This document shows, in pieces, positions 43,869-54,805 of a stretch of 64,000 nucleotides of DNA. The DNA comes from Staphylotrichum longicolle (Eukaryota; Ascomycota; Sordariomycetes; Sordariales; Chaetomiaceae): assembly GCA_019096155.1 (NCBI GenBank), contig JAHCVI010000002.1:1674001-1738000 (forward strand), read 5' to 3'. Below the pieces are notes generated by a model. The model had not been told where the DNA came from and did not search any database. It saw only the letters and a list, made by a program, of their open reading frames with translations. Both the position numbers and the translations under genes were made by a program. The stretch's first letter is position 1. Every line of letters begins with the position of its first letter.

Positions 43869-46185
43869 GTTGTCGCATCAAGAAAGATGGCCGCTACTGC
43901 GTGGTTAGGACCGGGGAAGAAGATGAACGAGAGTACGGAGCGGCCTCTCCACAACGAGTGAGGCACAAAACCTCAAGGTATCAACTCGGCGGGGCTCCAT
44001 GGGGTTTTCGTGCCGGGCTCACTGTTCACACACAGGACGATCGGCACGGTGACCCACAGAACGGGTGGGACGACTGCATCCCAGCCTTGTACCGAGTATC
44101 CAGACACGGCGTGTGGTGTTGGCTCCAGTCAGTTGCGGGACGGCGCGAGCTGGACCGTTCGATTGCGGCAGGCGAGTCAAGATCAGCCCGTTTCGTATTC
44201 CTCCCAAGGGTCTTTTTTGGTTTCCCAGTGGAGCTATCATTTTGAAACCTTGACCACTCTGGAAGGAGGAACTTGGACCGTGGTATAGAAAAAGAGCACT
44301 CTACTCTACTCGACGGGGTGTGGAGGTCGGCACAACTATCCCGACCGTGTCTCCGGGAGGGTGTCTTGGCCGGGGTCTCGGATGCAAGAAATGATGCAGT
44401 GTGGCCCCACGCGGATTCTGGGCAACCGCGAGAAATTCCCTTATCCGCCGCCGCGTCTGCTCTTGGGCAACATGCAGGTTGAACTGGCCGTAAAAAGAAT
44501 GCAGTGCAAGGGAACATCCGGGAGAGGCGGCAAATCCCCCCCTGAGGATCATCGTCCTTCTGGACCAATAACACACACATAACCTCATCCCATCCCGGAT
44601 GCTTCCCATGTATAAGCGAGGTGAGGTACCTGTCCCGGCCCGTCTGTTCTTATCTTTCCATCAGGGTCTCGGAAAGGGCAATCTGAAAGGTGGATGTGAT
44701 GGAGATGGGATTTGGCAAGCACGGAATCGCCCCTGAAAACTTGCAGTGGCCCTGACGTCATTCTGGGCCCTGAGAGCCTTGGCGCCAAGCCTTCAGTCTG
44801 TTGTCGAGGGGCGAGTCGAGGACCCTGTGCTCGAAACATCCTTCCTCGGCTGCACCGATGGCTGTGAGCTTGCCGTCTGGTAGTTCAGGTAGGTACCTTG
44901 CAAACACGTGGTAGAGAACTGGTAACACGAGGAGACAAGAAAAAAAAAGCTGAATCGCCGAGACAGCAAAAGCTGAAACAACGACCGTCCCAAGAGCGAA
45001 GGTAGTCCCTTGTTTGCTGCTCGCCCCGATGTACTCTTATCCTTGACCGACAAGGAGACCCTTTTCGTCCGATGTTGGCTGCCTTTGAATCTGCGATCGA
45101 TCGCGTTCTGGTTCCTGAATTGGTATCTTGCGGCATTTCCGCAGTATGATGCTGCAATCACTCTGCGTCCTGAAAACGTTGAATGCCACTTATCCAAAAT
45201 TTGCTTCGGGAAGGGCATGCCGTGTTGGGGAGCCAAAGGGCTTACAATAGAAGAATAGGTGGTAGGCTGAGGGTCGTCGGCTCCTGCACCCCACGTATTG
45301 CCCAAGGATGTGGGGAAGCAATCTATCCATGCAGTACGACTGTCGGCAGACATGTCGCATCAAACAGAGAGCTTGCTTGCATTTGGGTTTCACAATCCCA
45401 CTTTTGACATCGGCGAATATTTCTGAAAACCTCAACAACAAACCTCAAGTCGGTAAATCCAGCTCAGGCTCGGTGCGGAGGGTTTCGCCTCATTCTTGGA
45501 GCATTTCAGCTAGATACCAATCTCTGCTCAGTTTGAGATCTGCTCTCAACCTGCACACGAGCAAACATTCGTCCTGCGCTCGTGGCAGCTTCTCTCTTCC
45601 ACAGATTCCTGTTCGCTGCCGAGCATGAGCATGTCGGCTTGTAAGTTGGGCACGTTTTATGCCAGAGCCCAAACGCCAGAACCAACGATTGGTACCTACA
45701 GTACCATTGGGCCCCGCGTCTCTGCTCAGCCGCACTTGGCTGCTTCGAGAAAAGCGCGCTCGCCAATTTGACGCCATGCACCATTTACAGCAACTATTGT
45801 TTCGGCACCGGCCTGGAAGCGCGCGGTGCTGAATTGTCCCGTTCCTTACGGCTCACCCACGGTCTCCTCTGTATTCCACTCTCCCAACGCCGATCTTCCG
45901 TCTTGCCCGTGCTGTCCTCGGTGAAACCACCCGACCCGTTGCGATGCGTCCAGCGAGATACACCGCCTGAGCGCTCAGAGCTTCTTTTTCTGGCTCGTCT
46001 CTGGCTCCGCGGGGCAGTCTGCGCCGGCCGCGGATCCTGGACACGGCGAGGCTGCGTCTTTCGTCCGGCCCCTGCGCTTCAGCCGCACTCTGCCCGACTT
46101 CGGTTCGAGTGTTTGCCCGACCTCACCGTGAAGCCTCCGGCGCATCTGGCGTGGCCAGACTCGAATCGAGTCCACGAAGTCCACG
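43869..46185. other. Long divergent intergenic region (2.3 kb)
   Basis: It lies between the MscS channel and the WW-domain gene. It contains TAGGTACC-type short motifs near 44622 and 44885 and an A-rich run near 44938. ORFs up to 225 codons overlap in several frames without domains. The last few hundred bases may be the leader of the large downstream gene. Confidence 0.45.
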
Positions 46186-49100
46186 ATGGCCTCGCTCCCG
46201 GAGAACTGGGAGTGGGACTACGACGGCAGCCGCTGGTTCTACCGCTACAAGCCCACCGGCCTGGTCCAGTACACCTTTCCCAAACCCGGCGACGAGTTCC
46301 CCGAGTTTGTCGATTTCAGCTCCAGCGCCGACCTTGCTCCCGAAGAAAAGCTCGTCAGCCAGCAACAGATCAAGAGGAGAAGCACCCTCGGGGAGTCTTC
46401 GAAGCAGGCTGGGGCGACCACTCGGCAGGCTCGCGCAACGTCTAATGCCATTTCCGATCCCGATGATGGCGCCGCCCCATTCTGGCTGCAGCCAGATGGC
46501 CTCATGTACATGGGACCTGGCGCGTACAACGATATTAGCCCTTTGCTGGAGGAGGAGGAGGACGAGCGGGGAGGACACCATGGCGTCCAGGCGGACGAGA
46601 AGGACAACGCCGATGGACCAACCCCTGGCCCAACAGCCGTCGCGGGCACCGCAACATCTCCAGACTTGGCCAAGACCACGCCCGTCACCGTTTCTACAGT
46701 AGCGACCCCCAACCAAGCCGTCGTGCTGCCTGCACGCTCGCACATATCGCCGGTTGTCAGCGTAGAAACCACTCCCCACGCCAGCAATAGTCAGCCGGCC
46801 GTCGCCACCCCTGAGCTAGACAGCACAGCAATCGTTGAGGTTATCCAAGCTGTCCCCGTCGACGTTACGGTCGTCCACGAGCCCGAGGTCCCGCTGCTCG
46901 ACAGCCGCCAGGTACCATATAACCCAATTGGTTTCGTTGCCGAACTGGCCAGCGAGTTGACGGCTCGGTGCGACGACGAAATCAATCCCGCTCCCGTGGA
47001 GATGCCCAGCAATGAGATCATGATGGACACATCGGAGCCTTTGCCCTACGCGAATGCCTTTCATCTGGCTCCGGTCGAGCTTGCCTCTGACGAAGCTCCT
47101 GCCAGACGCACTGCAACCCGGAACGTGGTCGAGGACAAGTCTCTGGCGTCGCAACATCCCGGCCATGAACGGGTCCAAGAACAGCAGCAAAAGGCATACC
47201 AAGCGGTGCAAGATTTGCTCAACCGACCATACAAGCCTGCTGCACAAACCTCTCTGCCCCAACCCGCAACCACACTCACTCAACCGCCGAATCCTAACCC
47301 CGACCCTGCGCCCGCGAAGTTCCAGCCGTATAATCCGTCAAGAAATGCTGCTTTCGCTCCCGACGTGAACCGGTACTCCACTGTCGAGCCCCGAAGCCAT
47401 CAGCCGATCATTGACAATAAGAGGCACTCTCTCGCAGGACCGGCACTGTCGCAGCAGCCGCCGTCTGATATTCCGCCTGCTCTGCAGGTGCCCCAGGTGC
47501 CTCCGAAGCTTCCCTTGGAATCTGCCAGCACTAGTGGCCCAACCGCCATTCCCGGCTCTGGAGCGCGCCACGAGAGTATCTCGGGCCCTGCGCCGAAAGG
47601 AGCGCCGGGTACCCTGGCGTATTTCCCGTCAATTCTCCAACCTGCCCGCGGGCGTCCTGTCATACGGGCTCAGTCGCCTCCTCAGAGCCAAGGGGCCAGC
47701 CCTGCCCGAACTTACCAGGCCTATAAGCCATACCACGACCTGCAACGGGACATTGAGGACACAGTCCAACTTCTGTCCAAGACCGGGTATGGCCAGGAAC
47801 CTGCGGTCTCATCAGAGTCGTCTAGTACTGGGAGACCCCCAATCTCTCGGACAAGCACTCTCCCCGCACATCTTCCCGCACTGCCGTACATGGGTGTCCG
47901 CCCCCATTTACCTCCGTCGGTGGCGAGCGAACCGGTAACTCTGCGAGATCTGCACCCTCGTCATGCGCATCCCAGTGAGCCCGGTGAGAGTGCCCCGTCT
48001 GGAGGAGAGGCAGGTATGGTGATACTCCAGGAATATTCTGCCCCGCTTCCGCCGTCAAGCCCTGACGTTCCGCAACCCTTGAACCTCTCTCGCAAATCAC
48101 CCCCGCCCAACAGCAGCGTACCAACGTCTACTCCTTCTAGGCCCCCCGTCACAGCGGAACCAGACATGACATCTCGGGTGGTCACACCAGCACCGCTCAA
48201 TACTGTGGTCGTTTCCGGCCCGGTGTTGGCCAGCCCTGTCCATGAGACGCAGTCACACCAGAACAACATGGGTGGTGTGGACAAGACCCACGTCAAGGTT
48301 GAGCAAACTGGAGTTGTTGTTCACGCCGACACCCCGGCTGCTCCGAGCCTTGCTCACTCGACTCCTCTCACAAACGAAGAGACGAAGAACACCACATCCG
48401 GTGCGCAGCCAGCCCCTGCCGTACATGCACCTCCCGAATACGTAATCTCGAGCGGATTTAGTGTCATGGTGGACTCGTCCATTCCTGCTGCTCCCCAAGT
48501 GCCTCCAACGGCTCAGCCGCCTGTGCAGCCAGAGACCCTCAGCCAACCAGCTCTGGCGACTTCATTCGCCGTCAACGTCGTCGACGTTCAGCCCTTGTCG
48601 AGGAGCGAAGCCCACACATCATTAGCGACTGAAGAGACCTTTGCTGTGAAGCCTTCATCATCAGCCGAAACGCAAGTCACTGTCGCGGAGTGGCAGCCCG
48701 GAACTTCGAATTCCGAAGTGGTGTTGCAGGGGATAAGCCCGCCGACTTCGTCCCAGCCTCCGTTGGCCGCTTCTGGGAATGCTCAAAACCCATCCCAAAC
48801 TATCTCCAACCACACCCCAACGGTCCAAACCCAACAGCAGCCTTCAGAGCACCCAAGGGCTAGCCTCCCGACCGCTCAGCCACCACTCATCCAGGACTTC
48901 AGCAACACACAGGTTACCCCACCATCGCAGATTGTAAGGCAGCCGGACAACCAGCATATTGAATCTTGGAGCCCCGCCAGTGTCCAAAATGGAGCACATA
49001 TCAACTCCAATCAAAAGTCCGCCATCCAGGGCTATCACCAACCTCCGCCGCAGCCGGTTGGGGGCCAGCCCCCTAATCAGCCCATCCACACTATCGTTTC

Positions 49101-51642
49101 TGCGAATACACCGGCCTCATCTCATCTCATCTCCGACTATCCTCTCGCGGTCCACGGCCAACACCATTCCCCGCCTCAACCAGCTGGAAGGCAACGCGAC
49201 CCTGTCCCTCCTTCGAACTTCAGCAGTACCCAGGCAACATCGCATGCCAACTCTAGTTTTTCATCTGCACCTCAGCTCTACGGCCAGTCTCCCCCACCGC
49301 AGGCCGTGAGTCAACCGGCCCACCCGTTTGTGCAAGGTCAGGGCGTTGGAAGTGCCCAGGACTCGTCACATGTCATATATGACTCTCCCCATGTGAACCC
49401 TATCTATCACCAGCCACCACAGCCGACCGCACGGCAGCCGACTGGCCAGTTTATACAACCTCAGCAACACAACTTGCCGGCCGTGTCGCCTTCTCCGGCC
49501 CCGACCGTGGAACGCCAGCCGTCGGCGACCGACCCTGGCAACGGACTCACCTCAAGGCAGGCGGTGACTCCACCGCCGTCTGTCACGCCCCGGCCACCAA
49601 GCCCTCGAACTCCCAGTCCCCTTTCGCGAGCTTCGTCACCGCCGACGCAGCAGAGCAATGCTCCACAAAACAACCCAATCATCACTCCGCTGGCGGCACC
49701 GATGACGGGCGTTCAGCATAATCCAGCACCTGTAGGGCAAGCCTCTGTCGCCCATGGACGCACCGATGCTCCCACGGTGGCACTTCCGGCTTCCGCCGCA
49801 GCTTCTTTACCTCCGCCGCTGACTGGCACGCCAGTGGCGGGCCCGTCTGCCCCAGTCTACACCATCCCGTCTGGCCACCATCCGCTTGCCTCCCACCCGG
49901 TGGATGTTTCTCCGCCTCGCCATGTAGAGCCCCTGACTTCCAAAGCAGCTGACCACTTGGGTTCTGGGGGCCATGCTGGCCAACATCTTCCATCCGGAGC
50001 TGCCGCACAAAGTGGATCGGCTGCTCAACCTCAAGCTCATACGGTGACCCAAACGAGCGTCGGGATCGCACAGCCGGCAGTGGCAACAAACCAACAGCAA
50101 CCTGCTCAATCGGCATCCATTCCAACGCTTTCCCAACAACCGGCGCACGACTCCAACCCCAGCCAGGGCCAGCCCAACCCGGTTCCACAGCCGTCTAGAG
50201 CCCAGCAAGGGCCAGCACCGTCTCATAAACCAGTTCCTGGTCAAGGCCAAGGGCAGCCGATTACTCAGTCCCCTGCTGTCCAAACATCGTCAGTCACCGG
50301 TCAAGTCCAGGTTTCCGCGCAACCAGTCGGTCAGGTGTTGCCGGCGCCAATCAACCAGGGACAAGCAGCCGCATTGCCGTCTGGCCCAGGCCAGGCACCT
50401 CACAATCCACCCCTGCGGACTTACTCGCACCCAGTGGTGTCGCAGTCCGCGCCGCTGCCTCATCCCGGCGCGCCAGGAACAGCGCCGCCTCAGATGCACA
50501 TGATGTATGCCCCGCCGCCGATGGCTCCTGGGATGCCGCCGCAGGGTGCCCAGCCTGGCATGCTTCCACCGCAGCAATTCGCTTTCCAGCCTGGCATGTT
50601 TCCCCAAGCAGGCCCGGGCATGCAGCATCAGCAGATGCCCCCGCACATGATGCCGCCAAGCCAAATGCAGGCCGGGCCATACGTCATGCAGCAGCCCCAG
50701 CCCGCCCAGCCGGCGAAGGAGGAAAAGAGCTGGTTTGGCAGGCTGTGGAGGAACGACAGTGTGAAAAAGCCGACTCCCAGTGTCCCAGCAAGCCCAGTAA
50801 ACAGGCTACAAAAGACACCGGGTGCACGCCCTCAGGCTCCGCTCGCATTTCCCCCTCAGCTTCACCCGAATCAGCCGGTGCCCCAGCCTCAGTTTGCGCC
50901 TCCTGGTTCCCAAATACCGCCGCACATGATGATGCAGTCTTCCCAGCAAGCTCAGCAGCTCCTGAACATGCAGCAGCGGCAGCAAGCCGTTCAACAGCAG
51001 CAGCAGCAGCAGCAACCGCAGCAACCACAGCAACTACAACAGCCGCAAGGGCCTCCGCAGTTCCAGCAGCAGCCGCCGCCGCCGCAGCAGCAGCAGCAGC
51101 AGCAGCATCAGGGTGCTCAGCAGTTCCAGCAACAACAGCAGCACACCCTGCAGTTCCAGCCACCTCAACAGCAGCAGCAGCAGCAGCCCCTGGCATGGAA
51201 GACGACCACCGGACCGGGCCCAACCGGCAGCGGAAATCAGATGCCCCAGTTCCAGGCCCCGCATCGCAATCCTAACCAGCCAATCATGCCGCCGGCGCAT
51301 GTGCGGCAGGCCATCCAGCAGCAGGAGCAGCACCTCAAGCAGGGGCAGGGGCAGGAGCATCGGCAGAGTATGGGCCCGGGTCCGGGTGTGGGTATGGGTA
51401 TGGGTATGGGAAATGCTGCCGGGCAGGCGCAACAAATGCAGGGTCAGGGTCAGGGTCAGGCTGGTGCTGGTCAGAATGGGAGTGGGAACGGGAATGCGGC
51501 GGTTCCTCCTCAGGCGGGAACACAGGTGAAGGCCACTGCTGCACCGGTTGGGAAGGGGGGGTGGAGGGTGGGGACTGCGAGCGCCTCGAATGGGTATGAT
51601 GGGTCGGGTGGGGGGATGACGATGATGATGATGGGGGTATAG
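46186..51642 (+). CDS. Large WW-domain protein, Pro/Gln-rich and disordered
   Basis: A single exon of 1818 aa from ATGGCCTCG. Residues 4-36 form a WW-like domain: LPENWEWDYDG, then RWFYRYKPTG, ending VQYTFPKPGDEFP, where Tyr takes the place of the usual second Trp. A second short conserved-looking block is FWLQPDGLMYMGPGAYNDI (about 102-120). The rest is disordered Pro/Gln/Ser/Thr sequence. A Gln-rich tract with runs of up to 8 Gln occupies roughly residues 1580-1675, just after an ordered segment EKSWFGRLWRNDSVKKPTP. The tail has GMGMGMG and Gly/Asn stretches. WW domains bind PPxY or pSer-Pro ligands; this Pro-rich protein could self-associate. No family name can be given. Confidence 0.88.
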   Translation: MASLPENWEWDYDGSRWFYRYKPTGLVQYTFPKPGDEFPEFVDFSSSADLAPEEKLVSQQQIKRRSTLGESSKQAGATTRQARATSNAISDPDDGAAPFWLQPDGLMYMGPGAYNDISPLLEEEEDERGGHHGVQADEKDNADGPTPGPTAVAGTATSPDLAKTTPVTVSTVATPNQAVVLPARSHISPVVSVETTPHASNSQPAVATPELDSTAIVEVIQAVPVDVTVVHEPEVPLLDSRQVPYNPIGFVAELASELTARCDDEINPAPVEMPSNEIMMDTSEPLPYANAFHLAPVELASDEAPARRTATRNVVEDKSLASQHPGHERVQEQQQKAYQAVQDLLNRPYKPAAQTSLPQPATTLTQPPNPNPDPAPAKFQPYNPSRNAAFAPDVNRYSTVEPRSHQPIIDNKRHSLAGPALSQQPPSDIPPALQVPQVPPKLPLESASTSGPTAIPGSGARHESISGPAPKGAPGTLAYFPSILQPARGRPVIRAQSPPQSQGASPARTYQAYKPYHDLQRDIEDTVQLLSKTGYGQEPAVSSESSSTGRPPISRTSTLPAHLPALPYMGVRPHLPPSVASEPVTLRDLHPRHAHPSEPGESAPSGGEAGMVILQEYSAPLPPSSPDVPQPLNLSRKSPPPNSSVPTSTPSRPPVTAEPDMTSRVVTPAPLNTVVVSGPVLASPVHETQSHQNNMGGVDKTHVKVEQTGVVVHADTPAAPSLAHSTPLTNEETKNTTSGAQPAPAVHAPPEYVISSGFSVMVDSSIPAAPQVPPTAQPPVQPETLSQPALATSFAVNVVDVQPLSRSEAHTSLATEETFAVKPSSSAETQVTVAEWQPGTSNSEVVLQGISPPTSSQPPLAASGNAQNPSQTISNHTPTVQTQQQPSEHPRASLPTAQPPLIQDFSNTQVTPPSQIVRQPDNQHIESWSPASVQNGAHINSNQKSAIQGYHQPPPQPVGGQPPNQPIHTIVSANTPASSHLISDYPLAVHGQHHSPPQPAGRQRDPVPPSNFSSTQATSHANSSFSSAPQLYGQSPPPQAVSQPAHPFVQGQGVGSAQDSSHVIYDSPHVNPIYHQPPQPTARQPTGQFIQPQQHNLPAVSPSPAPTVERQPSATDPGNGLTSRQAVTPPPSVTPRPPSPRTPSPLSRASSPPTQQSNAPQNNPIITPLAAPMTGVQHNPAPVGQASVAHGRTDAPTVALPASAAASLPPPLTGTPVAGPSAPVYTIPSGHHPLASHPVDVSPPRHVEPLTSKAADHLGSGGHAGQHLPSGAAAQSGSAAQPQAHTVTQTSVGIAQPAVATNQQQPAQSASIPTLSQQPAHDSNPSQGQPNPVPQPSRAQQGPAPSHKPVPGQGQGQPITQSPAVQTSSVTGQVQVSAQPVGQVLPAPINQGQAAALPSGPGQAPHNPPLRTYSHPVVSQSAPLPHPGAPGTAPPQMHMMYAPPPMAPGMPPQGAQPGMLPPQQFAFQPGMFPQAGPGMQHQQMPPHMMPPSQMQAGPYVMQQPQPAQPAKEEKSWFGRLWRNDSVKKPTPSVPASPVNRLQKTPGARPQAPLAFPPQLHPNQPVPQPQFAPPGSQIPPHMMMQSSQQAQQLLNMQQRQQAVQQQQQQQQPQQPQQLQQPQGPPQFQQQPPPPQQQQQQQHQGAQQFQQQQQHTLQFQPPQQQQQQQPLAWKTTTGPGPTGSGNQMPQFQAPHRNPNQPIMPPAHVRQAIQQQEQHLKQGQGQEHRQSMGPGPGVGMGMGMGNAAGQAQQMQGQGQGQAGAGQNGSGNGNAAVPPQAGTQVKATAAPVGKGGWRVGTASASNGYDGSGGGMTMMMMGV
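50990..51200 (+). repeat. CAG/CAA trinucleotide-rich coding tract
   Basis: Clustered CAG/CAA codons encode several poly-Gln runs within the WW-domain protein, with the longest pure CAG stretches near 51085-51110 and 51168-51187. Confidence 0.85.
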
Positions 51643-52171
51643 GTGAAATGGGAAGACTGGGAAAGGGATGAATGGGAGGATTGATGGGAGGGAGTGGGAT
51701 GATAACAACAGCAGCAGTCAAGATTTGCTTCGTGGTAGACGGTAATGGGTCGTTGAACTTTGGGGGGTGATCTATTTTCTGGGAAAGGAAACTTTTAGTT
51801 TGAGATACCACTGTTTGTATTTGATTCCATGTTGATACATATCCCTCACTAAAGGCGAACTGGCATTTGAGTGGGTATATAAAGGGGGTAATGCTTTCCG
51901 TGCAAAGGGGTGAAGCACCGAGAGTTGCAACGTCCTTTCCCACCTCACCTTTCCAACACGCCAAGGGCACGGTCTTTCCCGCCATGCTCTGAATGTGTGG
52001 ACAAGGCTTTTTCATTCACATTGATGAACGCATATTTGGATCTTCTCTCCATTCTAGTTGCCTCCCACCGTGCTGAAACAAAATCAGATCGACATCAGCA
52101 TCTACTGCGTAGTGAAACCTACCCCTTTATATCCTGCCACCCGAGACAAGCCGCGTAAACCTCAAAACAAC
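51643..52171. other. Intergenic region
   Basis: 3' UTR of the WW-domain gene and the upstream region of a weak hypothetical gene. Confidence 0.4.
51876..51884 (+). promoter_or_regulatory. TATA-box-like element
   Basis: TATATAAAG lies 288 bp upstream of the ATG at 52172. It is the best TATA match in this part of the window and gives modest support to transcription of the hypothetical ORF. Confidence 0.4.
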
Positions 52172-52660
52172 ATGAGCCCCAGCAAGACTGGACACACTGA
52201 AGCGGCAGCTATGGAACCTTCGACCGGTCCCGGGCAACTGCGGGTTCAGAATTACGCCATCAGCCCCAAGGGATGGGCCCTGCCACTGCCGAGTGGTGTT
52301 GATGGAAACAAGGTGACGGTCTTGCGTGCAAGCGAGCAATCATACACATCGACCCCCTGGGAGCAGGCTTCCAAGAAGATGGTGGCAAATGGGAACAGCC
52401 TTGGAGGGATTCTTCATCTGACTCCCGAGGAGCGCGAAGAAGCGATCAACTCGCGCCTCGGCATACATCCTCGTTGGCTTCGCCTTGACGGGGCTGGCCA
52501 CGGAGCATCACAGAGTCGCCCCGTCCCTGCAGCATCGCAGACCCGAACACAACGCCACGGACAGCTCGGGCCTGTGGCTTGGTCCCCGACCCTCATCCCC
52601 GACATCGACTCCAGAAGGGTCGTCATGGGTGGTCGCTGCGGGATGGCAAACCGAGCTTGA
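52172..52660 (+). CDS. Hypothetical small protein, weakly supported
   Basis: An ATG after CAAAACAAC opens 162 codons (MSPSKTGHTEAAAMEPS). Residues 27-110 look protein-like, with AISPKGWALPLPSGVDGNK, SYTSTPWEQASKKMV and LTPEEREEAINSRLGIHPRW. The last 50 residues do not. Overlapping frames from 52480 to 53013 are also open, so an intron or frame break could join other sequence. No domain, signal peptide or homologue is recognised. Confidence 0.35.
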   Translation: MSPSKTGHTEAAAMEPSTGPGQLRVQNYAISPKGWALPLPSGVDGNKVTVLRASEQSYTSTPWEQASKKMVANGNSLGGILHLTPEEREEAINSRLGIHPRWLRLDGAGHGASQSRPVPAASQTRTQRHGQLGPVAWSPTLIPDIDSRRVVMGGRCGMANRA

Positions 52661-53743
52661 GAAAAAACACGTTCCTCACGTTCCAGGCGCTGTTGCGGCC
52701 GAGATCGGGTCTCTGCCATCCCTACGGCGTAAATCAGGACGAGTGCTTCTACCTCCCCATATTTCGACGCCAAGATGCAGGATTGGCCACCAGCGCTGTC
52801 GGTCGCCAGGAATGCTGGAATCATCTTGTGCGCCAGGCCACGGATCTTCGGCAGCCCCGCAAGGCCTTGGATCTCCGACGGGCGCGCCAGGCTGAGTACT
52901 TGCCGCCCGTCACCGAAGCGGCCAAGGGCACGTCCAAGACGCATCTTTCAGAAGCGGGAGACGAGACAAACAACCGGCTTGGGGCCCCCCAAGAACCCGA
53001 GGACTTCGTCTGAGTGAATCACGAAAGCTACACTTGGCTGGGCTGCCATGGCCCATTTGCATGCGGTGTCTGCGGTCGCGGCCTCTGAAATAGGGTACAT
53101 TTTTAGGCAACGAAAGACGCCATTCAGAAGAGGGCAAGCGAGAAGGTACTTCTTGCGTTTCGTTTCCAGCGGCAGTGGCTCCGAGACTAACGCATTTGGC
53201 AGGGTGAGCAACCGTTGGCCAGCGGAAGGGTCAGACGGGAAGAAAAAACTCCAAGGTGTCAATAGGAAGAAGTTTTTTTTTTAAAAAAAGAAAAACTTCA
53301 AAAGTACGGAAGAACAGTGAATATGAAAAACGGAATAAAACTAGAAGTGGTTACAGGTGGGAAGGCCGGTGATGATCTTTGCCCGAATGCATTGTACTGT
53401 CACACACCCAATGATTTTGAGAAAGAGAGAATTCCATCAAACTACCTATACGGTGTTCGTTCCCATCTTGCGTCTTCAGCCGTTGAGTGTGCGATTCAGG
53501 GGCTGTCCCCTCACTCAGGGGGTTGGTTGTTAAGGGCAACCACCACCAGCTCAGGCCCACTCAGCTCGGATGAAGCCCGAGCCGTGCGCACACGCCCAGA
53601 ACCCCCACCATGGTTGGCTGATGCCACTGCAACACGAACACGTCGAATGAACTTTGGCACGCCAAACACAACCAGCTCATCAATCCGCCGCACACCACCT
53701 TCTTGCTCCTTCTCGACAAGACGAGGCACGCACAACCGTCACC
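52661..53743. other. Intergenic region
   Basis: About 1.1 kb. ORFs in two frames up to 53013 are unsupported. A poly-T/poly-A hairpin lies at 53269-53299. Confidence 0.4.
53269..53299. repeat. T-run/A-run hairpin
   Basis: Perfect 9 bp arms (GAAGTTTTT / AAAAACTTC) flank a T/A core. It could form a hairpin in either strand. No target-site duplication or element body is seen. Confidence 0.6.
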
Positions 53744-54590
53744 ATGCGGCCGCTCCAGCCTCTCCAACCACCTCCCAACACCCTCCAATTCCTCACCCGG
53801 TTCCTCGGCCGCCCTCCCGCCCCTCGCCGAGCATCCCGAACCTTCTCGACCCGACCACACCACCCCTCAACAACAACCGCCCCTCGCACCCGAACCCCCC
53901 TCCGAGCAAACCGCAAATACGGCACCACTCCAACCCCCAAGCAGACCCCAACATCATCCACAACAACATCATCCACAACAGCAGCAGCAGCAACAGGAGG
54001 AGGAGCAGCAGCAGCAGCAGAGACATCCCATCGCACCGCCGCCCGCGCCGACGCGATCCTCGCCCGCCTCCCCGCCCCGCTCCGCCGCTATGCGTCCCGC
54101 CTGCGCGGCGCGCCCGTCGCGCACGTCGTCGCCTTCCTCGTGCTGCACGAGCTGACCGCCGTGGTGCCGCTGCTGGGGCTGTTCGGGCTGTTCCACTACA
54201 CCGAGCACGTCCCCGTCGCGTGGATGGTGGGGCACTACGGGGGTTACGTGCGGGAGGGGGTGGGGCGGTTCGAGCGGTACTTTCGGAGGAAGAGGTGGTT
54301 TGGGTTTGGGAGGGGGAGGGGGGGAGGGCGGGCCGGTTGAAGGAGGGCAGGGGAGGGGGAGGTGGGGTTGGGGAAGGGGCGGGGACGGGGACGGGAGGGG
54401 AGGGGAGAGACGGGGAGGTGTTGGAGAGGTGGGAGACGGATCCAAGGTATCGGGTTGTGATTGAGGTGGGTTGGCGTACGCGCTGACCAAGGTGCTGTTG
54501 CCGGTGAGGATTGTGGGGAGTCTGTGGGCGACGCCGTGGTTTGCGGGGGTGCTGGGGCGGTTGAGGAGGGTTGTGGGCAGGGCCGGGTGA
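53744..54590 (+). pseudogene. Mitochondrial inner-membrane-type protein gene with two frame breaks
   Basis: The ATG at 53744 opens a presequence-like N-terminus (Arg/Ser/Thr/Pro-rich, RASRTFSTR). The ordered region follows: RRYASRLRGAPVAHVVAFLV, LHELTAVVPLLGLFGLFHYT, VAWMVGHYGGYVREGVGRFE. The frame then closes at 54340 inside a G-rich tract, but ETDPRYRVVIEVGW continues in the next frame. WAYALTKVLLPVRIVGSLWA, then TPWFAGVLGRLRR, continues in the third frame to a stop at 54588-54590. Each shift equals one missing base, at about 54300-54400 (G run) and at 54474 (TTGGC). I recall a conserved fungal mitochondrial membrane family with this C-terminus but cannot name it firmly. Damage may be real or a consensus error. 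Confidence 0.7.
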
Positions 54591-54805
54591 AAAGGGGGTT
54601 GTTGGACGATGCTGTGTGAGCGTTGAGGGGGGTGTGAGAAGAGGATATGAGCTCTGTTCAGGGTTGACATGAAGCTATCGATCCCTTCGCTGCCCAGAGC
54701 GCAGCACCCGCTCTCCGTAAAGCAGGGCTTGAAGGGGCGGCTTTGGGGCGGTAGGTGTGTGCTAGACCAACTACCTTCCAAGGATTGTGGAGGGATCGCC
54801 TGCAG

